NCBI GenBank assembly: GCA_047967505.1
Contig: CM106539.1
Direction: 5' to 3' (one strand)
DNA length: 64,000 nucleotides
Source: Dipteris shenzhenensis
Taxonomy: Eukaryota; Polypodiophyta; Polypodiopsida; Gleicheniales
This document shows positions 1 to 10,459 of this stretch, one piece after another. Position 1 is the stretch's first letter. Each line of letters starts with the position of its first letter. The position numbers were made by a program, and so were the translations under genes. A model generated the notes under the pieces. That model was given only the letters and a program-made list of their open reading frames with translations. It searched no databases and had not been told where the DNA came from.

Positions 1-1123
1 TTAGTCTTTATTGTACTCATCTGCTACACTCAACCTCTTCAAACCTCAACTCACACCAGCTCCTATAGACCTCAAACGGCCACACTCCATGATACATACC
101 ACTAGTTCATGGCTTCTACTCATTATTTGAGTAGAGAGATGGACTTGTATGAGACGTTTGATCGCAAGATTGATGTGCTAGTGATAGTCCTTAAGAACAT
201 GCACATTTTTTAAGATATTGTTCATTACATCAATGAAAAAGTTAAACCTTCATGATCCAATTAGGCATTGGATAGAGGAGAATGGGTTCACAGTTTCACA
301 ATGCTAATCTTGGTTTTAGATATAGGATGCAAAGAACATGTAAATCCTTGAGTTCAGAAACTCTAGGAAAATATCAGAGGAGGAGTTAGATCTCCAAATG
401 GGGCCTCTAGGAACCCGTTTTGTATCCTTACCTTTAACATATTGTGAAATCATTCTAGAAATGGAGGACACCCCTGCACCTCCATTCATATAGGAAGTGC
501 CTACTCTTCTTGCAGTAGAAAGCAAAAAATAGATGTGGAAACAAATGTAAATGTGATTGTCAAAGTCAACCTTTCCTTGGAGTGGTCCAACAAAACACTG
601 GAAAAAGGGAAGCACACTATATAGGTAGAAAAATTGATTAGCGTAGAGCTAGTTAAGAAGCAACCGATACATCTTCCATCAGATAGCTTGCAATGTAGAA
701 GGGGAAGAATAGGAAGAAGAGGAAGGAGAGAAAGTAGTGGAGGAGGGTATAAGGGAAGAGATTTTATTGCAAACCCTTCCAAATGTTTTGGTTAAAATAC
801 ATAATTTTTGTTCCTAATTGATATTTAGCTGAGGGAGGATGAAGCATTAGGGGCACTCTCCACTTTGGAAAGTAGTATTGTAGGGGGCTTGAAGCGTTCA
901 AAGGCGACACTTAAGCAAGATCCATTCAGCCTACAAATGGGAGAATTAGAGTCACTAGGAACCTTTCTTAATCGAATGCAAGATCTACTAAAATAACTAC
1001 ACCGGAGTTGAAGATGAAGACAATGAAGGCAATTCTATGGAAGTGCTTAACCACTAGGTATAATGAAATTGTTCAAATACTGCACCTAGATGATGATTCT
1101 AATTTAATAGACTGGCATTGTTG

Positions 1124-1290
1124 ATGAGTGAAAAGAAGCATGAAGAAGACCTTCGACCACATGGAGAACTAGCCTATGGTGTTAGAGCCGCATATGGTGC
1201 CAAGAAGAAGAAAGGTTGTGGTTATTGTGGTAAGCCAAATTATGACAAAGAACACTACTAGAAGAAGCAAAGAGTTCTCAGCATGATAAA
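1124..1290 (+). pseudogene. Decayed copia-type gag remnant with ruined zinc knuckle
   Basis: An open stretch beginning MSEKKHEEDLRPHGE leads through a lysine run into CGYCGKPNYDKEHY, followed by a TAG. This has the spacing of a CCHC nucleocapsid knuckle, but the His and the last Cys positions are both Tyr, each explained by one transition (CAT to TAT, TGC to TAC). It looks like the C-terminal part of a Ty1/copia gag. No LTR pair or pol was found around it. From 1 to 1,120 I see only further low-coding sequence, possibly more of the same gag. Confidence 0.4.
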
Positions 1291-1399
1291 AGCTCAAATA
1301 ATTCAAAGGACAAACCTCTTGAGGCATCATCTAATGCTATGATTGATTTTGCTACTAGTGCAGAAAGCCACAGGGCAAGTTTAGGATGTTGAGGGGGGA

Positions 1400-2560
1400 T
1401 CATATGTTGCACTAGTCTTGAAACTCATGGTTCTTATGGCGCTTATACATTTTGTTTTGAGTCACAAATTTTGTTCTTATGGTGTTTGTTGTAATTGCAC
1501 TAGTCATGAGCTATTTTCAAGTCATTCTTGGATATCACAGGTGTCTATAGTGAGCTTTATTTTGGACCTTCTACCCATTTTATTTCAGGGGGTGATTGAT
1601 GGAGTATGATCCTCATGGGGGCATATTTGCTTCTAAGGCTTAAAGTGGGGCAATAGGGACTTGTGATTGGTTGATGGATGTGGAGCTCTTGGTTGGTTGG
1701 TTGGCCCATACAAGTATTCGTTGATGATTGGTTCTCTACTGTGATAGCCATATGCATGATAGCCATGTGGCAATATACAACATGGCAAAAAACTCTCTTG
1801 ATGTCTGGCTCCTGCATAGTCACATGGAAGGTGGTTGATAGCTTCTCTTTTTGTCTTGGACTAGCGCAAATGTGCTTCTTCTCCACACTCATGAGAGTCA
1901 CCTTTGAGTGTCTTAGCTTCTAGTATTATATAATACTAGAGCAGCTACTTTGTAGTGTCCATAGTAGAGTCTCAAGTCCATGTAAGCCAACAAACTAAGG
2001 AAAACTTATCTTGCATCCTTTTATGAGTTTGAATTATAATAAAAAGTTGTTTAGTTTAAACATCAGTGTTGCAATTCTTCTTAGGTTCGAATATTCTGTG
2101 ATGCTAAAAGTGTGTGTAATGGTGTTGAGTTGCAGTACGTATTGATCTCAAGTTCTACATGCATGCTTATTAGTTTTCAGGGCTATCACATGTGGGAGCC
2201 TTGTCATCATTTTGACATTTCATGTGAAAGAGTTCACTATTACATCCATACAAACCTAACAAGAATGACATGGAGAATTTTGTACTTACTATTTCATCCT
2301 TTTCAATTAAAATGTAAACTTTGAGCACTTTTCCTTCACTTTTAAAAGTTTAAAAATTTAAAATTTAGTAGTCTTTTCTTTTCAATCAAAATTTTAATTT
2401 CCCGCACTTTTCTTTCAAATTTAAAAATTTGTTTCTTTTAAATTTAGAATTTTGTGGTACCCCCCACATGTAGTGCTCCGAACATGTGATGAGTTTAGTT
2501 TTTATATTTAAATTAATTTGTTTTTATATATTTACAAGTATAGACACAAGTCTGCATATG
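1400..2560. other. Intergenic or decayed repeat, no gene seen
   Basis: No reading frame with recognisable domains. The stretch is AT-rich towards 2,300-2,560. It may be the 3' flank of the gag remnant upstream, but no LTR ends were identified. Confidence 0.4.
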
Positions 2561-2561
2561 C

Positions 2562-3345
2562 TTGTTCAATGTCAGGCTGTTAAAGCTTCATGTGGGTGGG
2601 ACCTCAAGGAGAGAGGAAGAGAGAAGAGAAGAGAGCGGAGAAGGAAAAGAGAGGAAAAGAGAGAAGGAAAGAGAGGAAAATAGAGAAGAAAAGAGAGGGG
2701 AAAAGAGAGAAGGAAAGAGAGGGAAGAAGAGAGGAAAAGAGAGAAGATAAGAGAGGGGAAGATAGGGGAGAAGAGAGAAAAGGAGAGAAGAAAAGAGAGG
2801 AAAAGAGAGACGGAAAAGAGAGGAAAAGAGAGAAGGAAAGAGAGGGGAAAAGAGAGGAAATAAGAGAAGAGGAGAAGAAAGGAAAAGAGAGAAGAGAAGA
2901 GAGGGGAAGATAGGAAATAAGAGAAGAGATACGAGAAAAGAGAGGAAATAAGAGAGGGGAGACAAGAGGAAGGAGAAGAGAGGAAAAGAGAGAAGAAAAG
3001 CGAGAAAAAGAGAGGAAAATAGAGAAGGAAAAGTGAGGAAAACAGAGAAGGAAAAGAGAGGAAAAGAGAGAAGGAAAGAGAGGAAAAGAGAGGAAGAAAG
3101 AGAGGGGAGAAGAGAGGAAAAGAGAGAAGATGAGAAGAGAGGAAAAGAGAGAAGAGAAGAGAGGGGAAGAGAGGAAATAAGGAAAAGAGAAGAGAGGGAG
3201 AAAAAAGAGAATAGAGGAAATAAGAGAAAAGATAGGAGAAAAGAGAAGAGAGGAAAAAAGAGAAGAGAGGGGAAGAGAGGAAATAGGAGAAGAGATAGTA
3301 AAAAACAGAAGAGATGAAATAAGAGAAGAGGAATGCAATCACACA
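2562..3345. repeat. Purine (GGAAAAGAGAGA-type) minisatellite in a dispersed repeat
   Basis: About 730 bp of almost pure purine built from degenerate units such as AGGAAAAGAGAGA. It is preceded by a unique-looking leader (CTTGTTCAATGTCAGGCTGT) that also borders, in inverted orientation, the pyrimidine tract at 16.9-17.1 kb. The shared leader shows the tract belongs to a mobile or duplicated repeat family. The long open frames across it (EKREEK-type, or FSLF-type on the other strand) are composition artefacts. Confidence 0.85.
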
Positions 3346-3448
3346 AAGAAAAATAGAAAAAGAGAGGAAGCATGTTCTGACTTGGAAATGACATGTCCTG
3401 GCACCGGATAATCCTACTCTAAAGAGGAGGTGTTTTGTTTCTTGGCCC

Positions 3449-3456
3449 TATAAAAG
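3449..3456 (+). promoter_or_regulatory. TATA-like box
   Basis: TATAAAAG follows the purine minisatellite and lies upstream of the probable CACTA 5' region. No transcript start can be seen, so this is a motif only. Confidence 0.2.
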
Positions 3457-3639
3457 AGAGGAAACATACCATTTAAAGAAAACTAATTAGTGAAAGGAGG
3501 AGTTTGGAGAAGCAACATTCCAAAGGGTATGGATTGAGCAGACAAAGAGAAGCCTACAAACAAGGAGAAAGCACGAAAGCAATAGGTAGAGCTTTCATAC
3601 TCTTCTCTTTCATGATTGTTTTTTGTATATTGTTTCTTC

Positions 3640-3800
3640 CTTTAGAGAAAGAAAGGAAAGGAAAGGAGGAGAGAAAATTAAGAGAAAGGAAGAGAAAGTG
3701 AAAGTAGAGGAAGGGAAACAAGAGGAGAGGTAGAAATAAATACAAAGAAACCAAACAAACTTGAAATAAAAGGGGAAGAGAGGAATTCTTACCTTGAGAT
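3640..3800. repeat. Second, shorter purine-rich tract
   Basis: GAAAGGAAAGGAAAGGAGGAGAG-like low-complexity sequence, less regular than the tract ending near 3,345. No coding potential is supported. Confidence 0.6.
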
Positions 3801-3949
3801 GGAGAGGGAGCTACAACAAGTCTTGTAGGTGCAAAGAGGATGTAGAGGTGGGAGGGGGAAGGAGAAGGCGAGGGTTGCAGGCGATCACGAGCTGAAAGCA
3901 AAAGCAAGGGAGGAGAATGTACGAAAAAATGAATGGCATCACGGGACGA

Positions 3950-4110
3950 ATAGTGCGTAGGTTTTGGTTCCCAAAAAATGTTGGTACGGGCGTTGGTATT
4001 ATTGTGGGTATATAAAAGCAAGCATTAGTATGGTCGTCAGTATATACCAATGACTATACCCCCAAAAGAGGGGTTTTTTGGGGGTTAAGGGTTTAGGGGG
4101 GCAATTTTAG
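3950..4110. repeat. GTATATACC-type short repeats, possible CACTA subterminal region
   Basis: Repeated short motifs of the type GGTATTATTGTGGGTATATA and GTCAGTATATACCAATGAC. Related blocks occur at 19.63-19.80 kb and 37.05-37.15 kb, each time close to CACTA coding remains. This suggests subterminal or flanking repeats of a CACTA family, although exact termini were not found. Confidence 0.35.
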
Positions 4111-4399
4111 GGGGTGAGTGGGTGTTTGAAGGGATTTAGGGGGGATTTATGCCCAAGGGTGTTTGGTGAAAGAGAAGGGATATGAGGGTTTGAGGGAATT
4201 TGGGGGATTTGGGTGTTTGGGTGTTTGACTTGACTTGGGGGGATGGTTGTGGATGTGTGTAGGTGGAGAGGATGAGTAGTGACAACTCATCAGATAGGGG
4301 GGCACCTCTTGGGAGTTTGGAGTGTCTTTGTGAGAGTTTGCCTTGTCCTTGCATGCATTGCAGGTGAGGGGTTTGTTGTGTCAGCATCATATTGTCATG

Positions 4400-4461
4400 C
4401 TCCACTTGCAGATGTATGGAGACATGCCACCAGAAGAGGATGTTGGTCGACATGCTAGTGC
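4400..4461 (+). pseudogene. Probable upstream exon of the interrupted CACTA TNP2 gene
   Basis: A pyrimidine-rich run ending CTTGCAG precedes an open exon encoding MYGDMPPEEDVGRHASASS, followed by GTAAAGCA. It lies just outside the left target duplication of the copia element, and TNP2-like coding resumes on the right side at about 10.46 kb. I infer that it is an early exon of that transposase and that the copia landed in the following intron. Confidence 0.35.
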
Positions 4462-4542
4462 GTCATCGGTAAAGCAATGATATTTGAATGATTCATGGAT
4501 ATTTATATTTCTTGTCCTTGTTGCACACACTAACCTTACATC

Positions 4543-4547
4543 ATTAT
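4543..4547. repeat. Left target-site duplication (ATTAT) of the copia element
   Basis: ATTAT directly precedes the TGAGAG terminus of the left LTR. The same five bases follow the right LTR at 10,455-10,459. A 5-bp duplication is normal for Ty1/copia integrases. Confidence 0.85.
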
Positions 4548-4718
4548 TGAGAGTGCTCTCAACGGAAGCAAGAACGGAAGAAGGAGAGAGAGAAACAGAG
4601 AGCCACACAAGTTTTGGTGGGTGCAGAACACCCTAATCTTCTTTTTCATTCATTTATATATGTGTTTGAGTATTGTACATAACCGCGGTAAAGGCACAGT
4701 GACCTTTAACTTCCCATA
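4548..4718 (-). repeat. 3' LTR of Ty1/copia element (171 bp)
   Basis: Begins TGAGAGTGCTCTCAA (a short palindrome) and is nearly identical over its length to 10,285-10,454. The element reads right to left, so this is its 3' LTR. The adjoining ACCTCCCAC is the complement of a purine-rich polypurine tract. At about 170 bp the LTR is short for the family. Confidence 0.9.
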
Positions 4719-4771
4719 ACCTCCCACTTAAAGGACAATGTGCCTTTAAGGGAGAACAACCAGTGAGCATA

Positions 4772-7700
4772 CTATCCAATGCCCATCAATACATGACAAT
4801 ACTCAAATTGTTGACTAGGTAGACTCTTCGTCAGCATATCTGCAGGGTTATCATCTGTATGAACCTTGACAAGCTCTATGCGCTTGTCCTCAAGTACCTC
4901 CCTGATGAAATGGTACCTGACCTCAATGTGTTTGGTCTTTGCATGAAAGACCGGATTCCGTGCTAGTTGAATAGCACTCATGGAATTACTATGCAATGTC
5001 GGTACACCTATATGAATCCCCAAATCTCCCACTAGCCGATCAAGCCATATAGCCTCCTTGCAACCCTCAATGGTTGCAACATACTCAGCCTCTGTGGTAG
5101 ACAAAGCAACACACTTCTGTGCACGAGACATCCACAACACTACAACAACTACAAAGGTGAACACATAACCAGAAGTGGATCTCCTACTATCCACATGCCC
5201 TGCATAGTCTGAATCTGTGTACCCAAGTACACGCATGTCTCCTTTACCAAAGCAGATGCACATCTCCTTGGTACCCTTCATGTACCTCATGATGCACTTA
5301 ACTTCCTCCCAATGCCTCTTTCCTGGATTAGCCATATATCAGCTAACAACTCCCACTGCAAATGCAATGTCTGGTCTAGTAGCTATCATAGCATACATAA
5401 GACTCCCAACCGCTAATGCATAAGGAACCTTGGCCATCATGGCCCTTTTCTCATCTGATTTGGGACTATTTGTATCACTCAGTTTCACATATGGAGGCAA
5501 TGGAGTACTCACTGCCTTCCCCCCCTCCATATTGAAACGCTACAATACTTTTGTAATATACTCCTTCTGTGAAAGCCAAAGGAGTTTCCTACTCTGATCA
5601 CGCATGATGCGCATACCAAGAATATGACTTGCAAGTCCCAAATACTTCATATCAAAGGCCTCATGCAACTTGGCATATAATGCATCTAGCTCATAAGTAT
5701 TCTTGCTTGCCAATAGCATATCATCCACATAGTGCCAGGATTATCAGGATATTATCCTTAGCCCTTTTAGTGTAGAGGCAGTGATCAATTTCACTCCTTC
5801 TAAAACCCTGGGACTAAATGAAAGCATCAAACTTTTGATACCATTCTCTAGGTGCTTGCTTAAGGCCATAGAGACTCTTCTTCAGCTTGCAAACTAAATG
5901 TTCTTTGCCCTTTTCTTCAAAGCCTTCCGGCTGCACCATCATGTAAATTTCCTCATGCAAATCCCCATGCAAGAAAGCTGTCTTGACATCCATCTGCTTA
6001 AGCTCCATATCCTCTACTGCCACTAGTCCAAGCATGCATCTAAGTGTGGTCATCTTCACAATGGAGAGAATATCTCATCAAATTCCACACTCTTCTCTTG
6101 CTTGAACCCTTTAGCGACCAAACGAGCCTTGTACCTAGGCACATCATCACCTGTGACCTTCATCTTGTAGACCCATTTACATGGCAATGCTTTCTTTCCA
6201 TGTAGCAAAGAAACCAAGTCCCAAGTCTTATTCTTCATAAGTGAACTCATCTCTGATTGCATAGCATACTCCCACTTGTGTTGATCCTCGTGCATCATAG
6301 CCTCCCTATATTAAGAAGGCTCCTCGCAATCAGTAAGCATCACATAGTCTACCCCTGGAACAAACCTATCAGGCAGTCTAGATAGTCTAGATGATCTTCT
6401 CAAGGGCATTTCAGCTTGTTGTCCCACTTGCATATCAGCCACATTTGGCTCATCATTTCCACCAATAGATGATCCATCATCTACCCTTGATTGTATACTT
6501 GTGTGAGTACTTGGTGGTACCATTTCTTGCACATTTGGTGCATGGATAGCTTGCTGTCTATCAACATATGCAGGTGGATTCACATCTTGGAAAGTGATTC
6601 TCGTCATTTCCATGTCCCTCATGGGTGACTTATGCATCTTCTTCTCATTGAAGACTACATCATGGCTGCGTATGATCTTCCTTGCTTCTGGATCCTAGAG
6701 ACAATAGCCCATCTCTCCACTTTCACCATAAACTAGAAAGACGCATTTCCTAGACTTAGGATCTAGCTTCTTTCGAAGCTCTTTTGGCACATGTGCATAT
6801 GCCTCACACCCAAATATACGCAAATGAGAGTAAGAGGGCTTCTTGCCACTCCATGCGTCTTCAGGAATACCACCATCCAAACTCTTACTAGGTGATCTAT
6901 TGACTGTAGTCTTCATTGCCTCAACCCCAAAAACCAGCAGAAAGGCTTGCATTGGAAAGCATGCATTGCAACCTTTCTTGAATGGTACGATTCATCTTTT
7001 CTGCAACTAGATTTTGCTTTGGAGTATGAGGGGATGTGAGCTCCCTCTTAATCCCATGTGTATCATAGAAATGCTGAAAGTCACGAGAGAGATACTCTCT
7101 GTCAACTTGTAGGCATTTAAGCATTCTACCTGACTGATTCTCAACCAAGGCCAGCCATTTTTGAAATACCTAGAACACATCACTCTTCCGAGCTATAGCA
7201 TAAGCCCACACTTTCCTAGTTGCATCATCAATGAATGTCACATAGTATTCAGCCCTGCCTAATGACCATGTAGGCATGGGACCACGTACGTCTAAATGCA
7301 CCAAATCAAGCTTTTCAAACTCTTTCTTTCCCCTTCTTTTATGGGCTGATTTAGTTTGCTTCCCATAGAGACAGTGCTCACAAAATTCAAAATCAGAGAA
7401 ACTCAAATGCGGTATATAACCCAAATGGCATAAGAGTTCATTCCATTCTGGCTCATGCGCCCCAACCTGCAATGCCACAAAGAAGTGCTTGGCTACTCGG
7501 TTATTGCAACAACATGATCAAATACCCCTGATACATGTAAGGGATACAAAGTCCCACACTTGGCACCCCTGGCCAAAAGCATAGAGCCCTTCTGAATTTT
7601 CCAACTCTGAAAGCCAAAAGTGGTGTGAAAACTAGCATCATCTAGCTGACCCACTGAAATAAGACTCTTGGTCAACTTAGGCACATGTCTCACATGTTTC

Positions 7701-8831
7701 AAAATAAATGCATACCCATTTGCAAAAGAAAACTTTATGTCACCTACTCCCACTATGTCACGTGCATAGTCATTTCCAAGATGCACACAACCTGTCTTTC
7801 CATTGTCATAAGTGGAGAACCATTCCCTATGGGGAGTAACATGGAATGAAGCACCAGAATCCAAAATCCAATCCTAGGAATATGCATCATCTGAAGTGGT
7901 AAGAAACTCTGCAGATAAAGTAGACATGAAGAGAACGTCATTGTCACTATCATGTGTGACTGCATTGATCTCCTCGATCTTCACTTTTCCTTTATCCTCC
8001 CTTGGACTCTCTTCCTTCTGATTTGCACCCAATTTGCATTCTTTTTCTTAACATTTTGCTCTCTTTTCAGCTTGTAGCAATCCTTTTTCGTATGGCCCTT
8101 CTTGCCACAGTGGTAACACTCAATGTTCCGTGCCCTGGATTTGCTACGAGACTTCCCTCTTTCTTGGGACTTCCCCCTGAACTGTGATCTGCCCCTTTGC
8201 ACATTTAAGGCTGCATCCTGCTTGTTGCCATCCATAGACTTCCATCTAATCTCCTCGGCCAACAAGATACCCACAACATCATCAAATTTCAGTACTCCAC
8301 CAGGTGCAGAGTTACTGACAGCTGTATGGAAGGTATCCCATGAGGATGGCAATGAACATAAGATAAATATTGCCTTAGTCTCTGCATCAAAATTCATTTT
8401 TTGAGCCTGAAGCTGGCTGAAAATAATATTGAATTCATTTAAGTGAGAAGCAATGGAGAACCCTTCCTTCATCTGTAGCTCAAACAACCTCTTCATGAGG
8501 TAAACTTTATTAGAGGCAATTTCCTTCTCATAAGTGGCCTCTAAGTGGCACACAGTTTCTTCCACAAATCTTCCGTAGTCTGCTCATTTACTACTGTGAA
8601 ATAAACTGACTCTACAAGATGAAGTCTAATAGTAGACTTTGCTAATGCGTCCAACTCATTCCAAACATCCTCATACATATTTGCAGGCTTAGCTTCAATC
8701 CCTGCCAAGGGTTTAATTTGCTTCTTTTGAATAAGCACATCCATTATCTATTGTTTCCACAAAGAAAAGTTTGTCCCATCAAACTTTTTAATGTTGAAAA
8801 ACTCCTTTTCAGACATGGAAGAGGATGCCAT
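4772..8831 (-). pseudogene. Degenerate Ty1/copia gag-pol polyprotein
   Basis: The likely start is the ATG ending at 8,831 (MASSSMSEKEFF), with an in-frame TAG about 24 codons later. In order along the minus strand: gag with a CCHC knuckle (CYHCGKKGHTKKDC, about 8.08-8.12 kb); an aspartic protease with DSGAS near 7.86 kb; integrase with zinc-binding His/Cys residues (CEHCLYGK) and a core ending in AEKMNRTI, about 6.9-7.48 kb; RVT_2 reverse transcriptase with MDVKTAFLHGDL near 6.0 kb and DDMLLAS near 5.72 kb; and RNase H with GYTDSDYAG near 5.2 kb, ending about 4,772. Several stops and frame switches (for example near 8.55, 7.15, 6.65, 5.8 and 5.53 kb) show it is dead. All domains are recognisable and in canonical order. 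Confidence 0.9.
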
Positions 8832-10268
8832 GATGCAAATAAAGCAAAATCCCAAATGCTAGTGCCTATAAGAGAGAATCACACCAAACACCAGGTGCAC
8901 CCAAATGTGTATGTCACAATAGACTGAAATTTCACCAAAACTCAAAGCTCAAAGCATCAAAAGATATAGCTAACTCATGTGCATGTACTATGCATCCATA
9001 TGAGCAAATCTAGCCCAAAAGAAAATGCCAACTGCAATGGCAATCCAAAATGCCAATAAGTGCCAAATGGCTCAAGCATAAACACCATCCATGGGCATAT
9101 GCATCAATAATATCTCATCCAAGAGAGCATAACACTATCAATGCATCACGTGCAATGTGTCAAAGCTATCCCTCAGCATAAAATAGCATCCATGTGCAAA
9201 AATAGCATCCCCCAAGGCAATATGGGCCTGTCAACACATCCAATAAGGATCGCAATGCATCCAAATGGCCTACAAATCATCCATTGCAACCCAATGCACA
9301 CCACGAATGAGTGCACATGGCTCAAACTACAACCAGAGTGATCTGCATAAGGTATGCTCAAGAAATCATGGTCCCAGGGAAAAGACCGCTACTGAAAATA
9401 GAACCTAAGATTCCTCAAAACATGGGTGCCATTGCATAATCGGACTCAACAAGAAAATCTGCAAATATCTCTCTTGTGCCAGAACTCCAAAATCCCAACT
9501 GATGAGTGAAAAATGGGAGGCAACACTTATCCACTGCCATGTGGCATAAATTTAAGGTTTCAAAACCTTAGAATGAAAAATCATAACAAAGAGACGAAAT
9601 CGAATACATAGAGATCTATAACTCTGAAAATACTCCACTAAATCACACAAGAATTAATAGGTAGAGGTTTTTGGGCATTTGAAACGCAATGGGACAGACA
9701 GTTTTGGAAACCGTGTTCTCAATCTCTAGGTCCAACACACAGACTGAAAAACGTTTTTGAAAACAGAATTGTTTGTAAACTCCACCAGCGTGCGAATGAT
9801 GAGTAACATAGAAGTTTTAGGACCTCCCAAGTCCACTGGAACTGACAAATCTACAAATGGTTGCTCCAAACTTGAGTTCCAACACCCGGGTAGAAAAATG
9901 CAAAAACTGACATAGTGAGTCAGAAATCCAATGAAATGATCTCAGATTCAAGAATGAAGGTGGTTCCAAGCTCCTGAAGTGAAGTGGACACAAAAGCAAG
10001 CAATAGTTGCCTCTACAAGTCAATACGGAGTCTCTATCATCGAATGGAACAGGGAAAAGCTCAAAAAACGACTTTTGTTTTTGAAAACACTTAACAGGCT
10101 CTCAAAACCACTTTGCAAAGCCAAAGTGACATTTCCAAAGGTTCCTCCAAGGTCTCTGCATACTCGGATGCAAGTAAAGTCACCCACAAAGCTTCCCACA
10201 GAGCTTTTCCTTCCTCCCACAAAGCTACTGAGCTTCTAAGCATTCACACACACTTAGCTAGATCACCC
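8832..10268 (-). other. Copia 5' leader and untranslated region
   Basis: About 1.4 kb between the primer-binding site and the gag start has no supported coding sequence. It is rich in short AATGC/TGCAT words. Long leaders are common in retroelements of this type. The short open frames here carry no domains. Confidence 0.6.
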
Positions 10269-10282
10269 GGGCTCTGATACCA
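10269..10282 (-). other. Primer-binding site for initiator tRNA-Met
   Basis: The complement reads TGGTATCAGAGCC, matching the 3' end of plant initiator tRNA-Met, directly inside the 5' LTR. It confirms the minus-strand orientation of the element. Confidence 0.9.
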
Positions 10283-10284
10283 GT

Positions 10285-10454
10285 TGAGAGTGCTCTCAAC
10301 GGAAGTAAGAATGGAAGAAGGAGAGAGAGAAATAGAGAGCCACACAAGTTTTGGTGGGTGCAGAACACCCTAATCTTTTTTTTCATTCATTTATATATGT
10401 GTTTGAGTATTGTACATAACCGGGGTAAAGGTACAGTGACCTTTAACCCCCACA
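10285..10454 (-). repeat. 5' LTR of Ty1/copia element (170 bp)
   Basis: The partner of 4,548-4,718, with the same TGAGAGTGCTCTCAA terminus and a CACA end. By eye the two differ at only a few positions. ATTAT follows at 10,455-10,459. Confidence 0.9.
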
Positions 10455-10459
10455 ATTAT

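Larger units (their letters stand above)
4548..10454 (-). mobile_element. Ty1/copia LTR retrotransposon, complete but mutated
   Basis: A 5.9-kb element on the minus strand with two near-identical 170-bp LTRs, a perfect ATTAT target duplication, a primer-binding site complementary to initiator tRNA-Met, and a gag-pol reading in the copia order gag, protease, integrase, reverse transcriptase, RNase H. The polyprotein is broken by stops and frame changes, so this copy is not autonomous. The close LTR match indicates a fairly recent insertion. It interrupts a CACTA transposase gene: TNP2 coding continues on its right and a probable exon lies on its left. Confidence 0.92.

Noticed and set aside
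2572-3394. Several overlapping open frames of 244-268 codons (Ser/Phe/Leu-rich on one strand, Glu/Lys/Arg-rich on the other)
   Set aside because: They arise from the stop-poor purine minisatellite and have no domain or start context.
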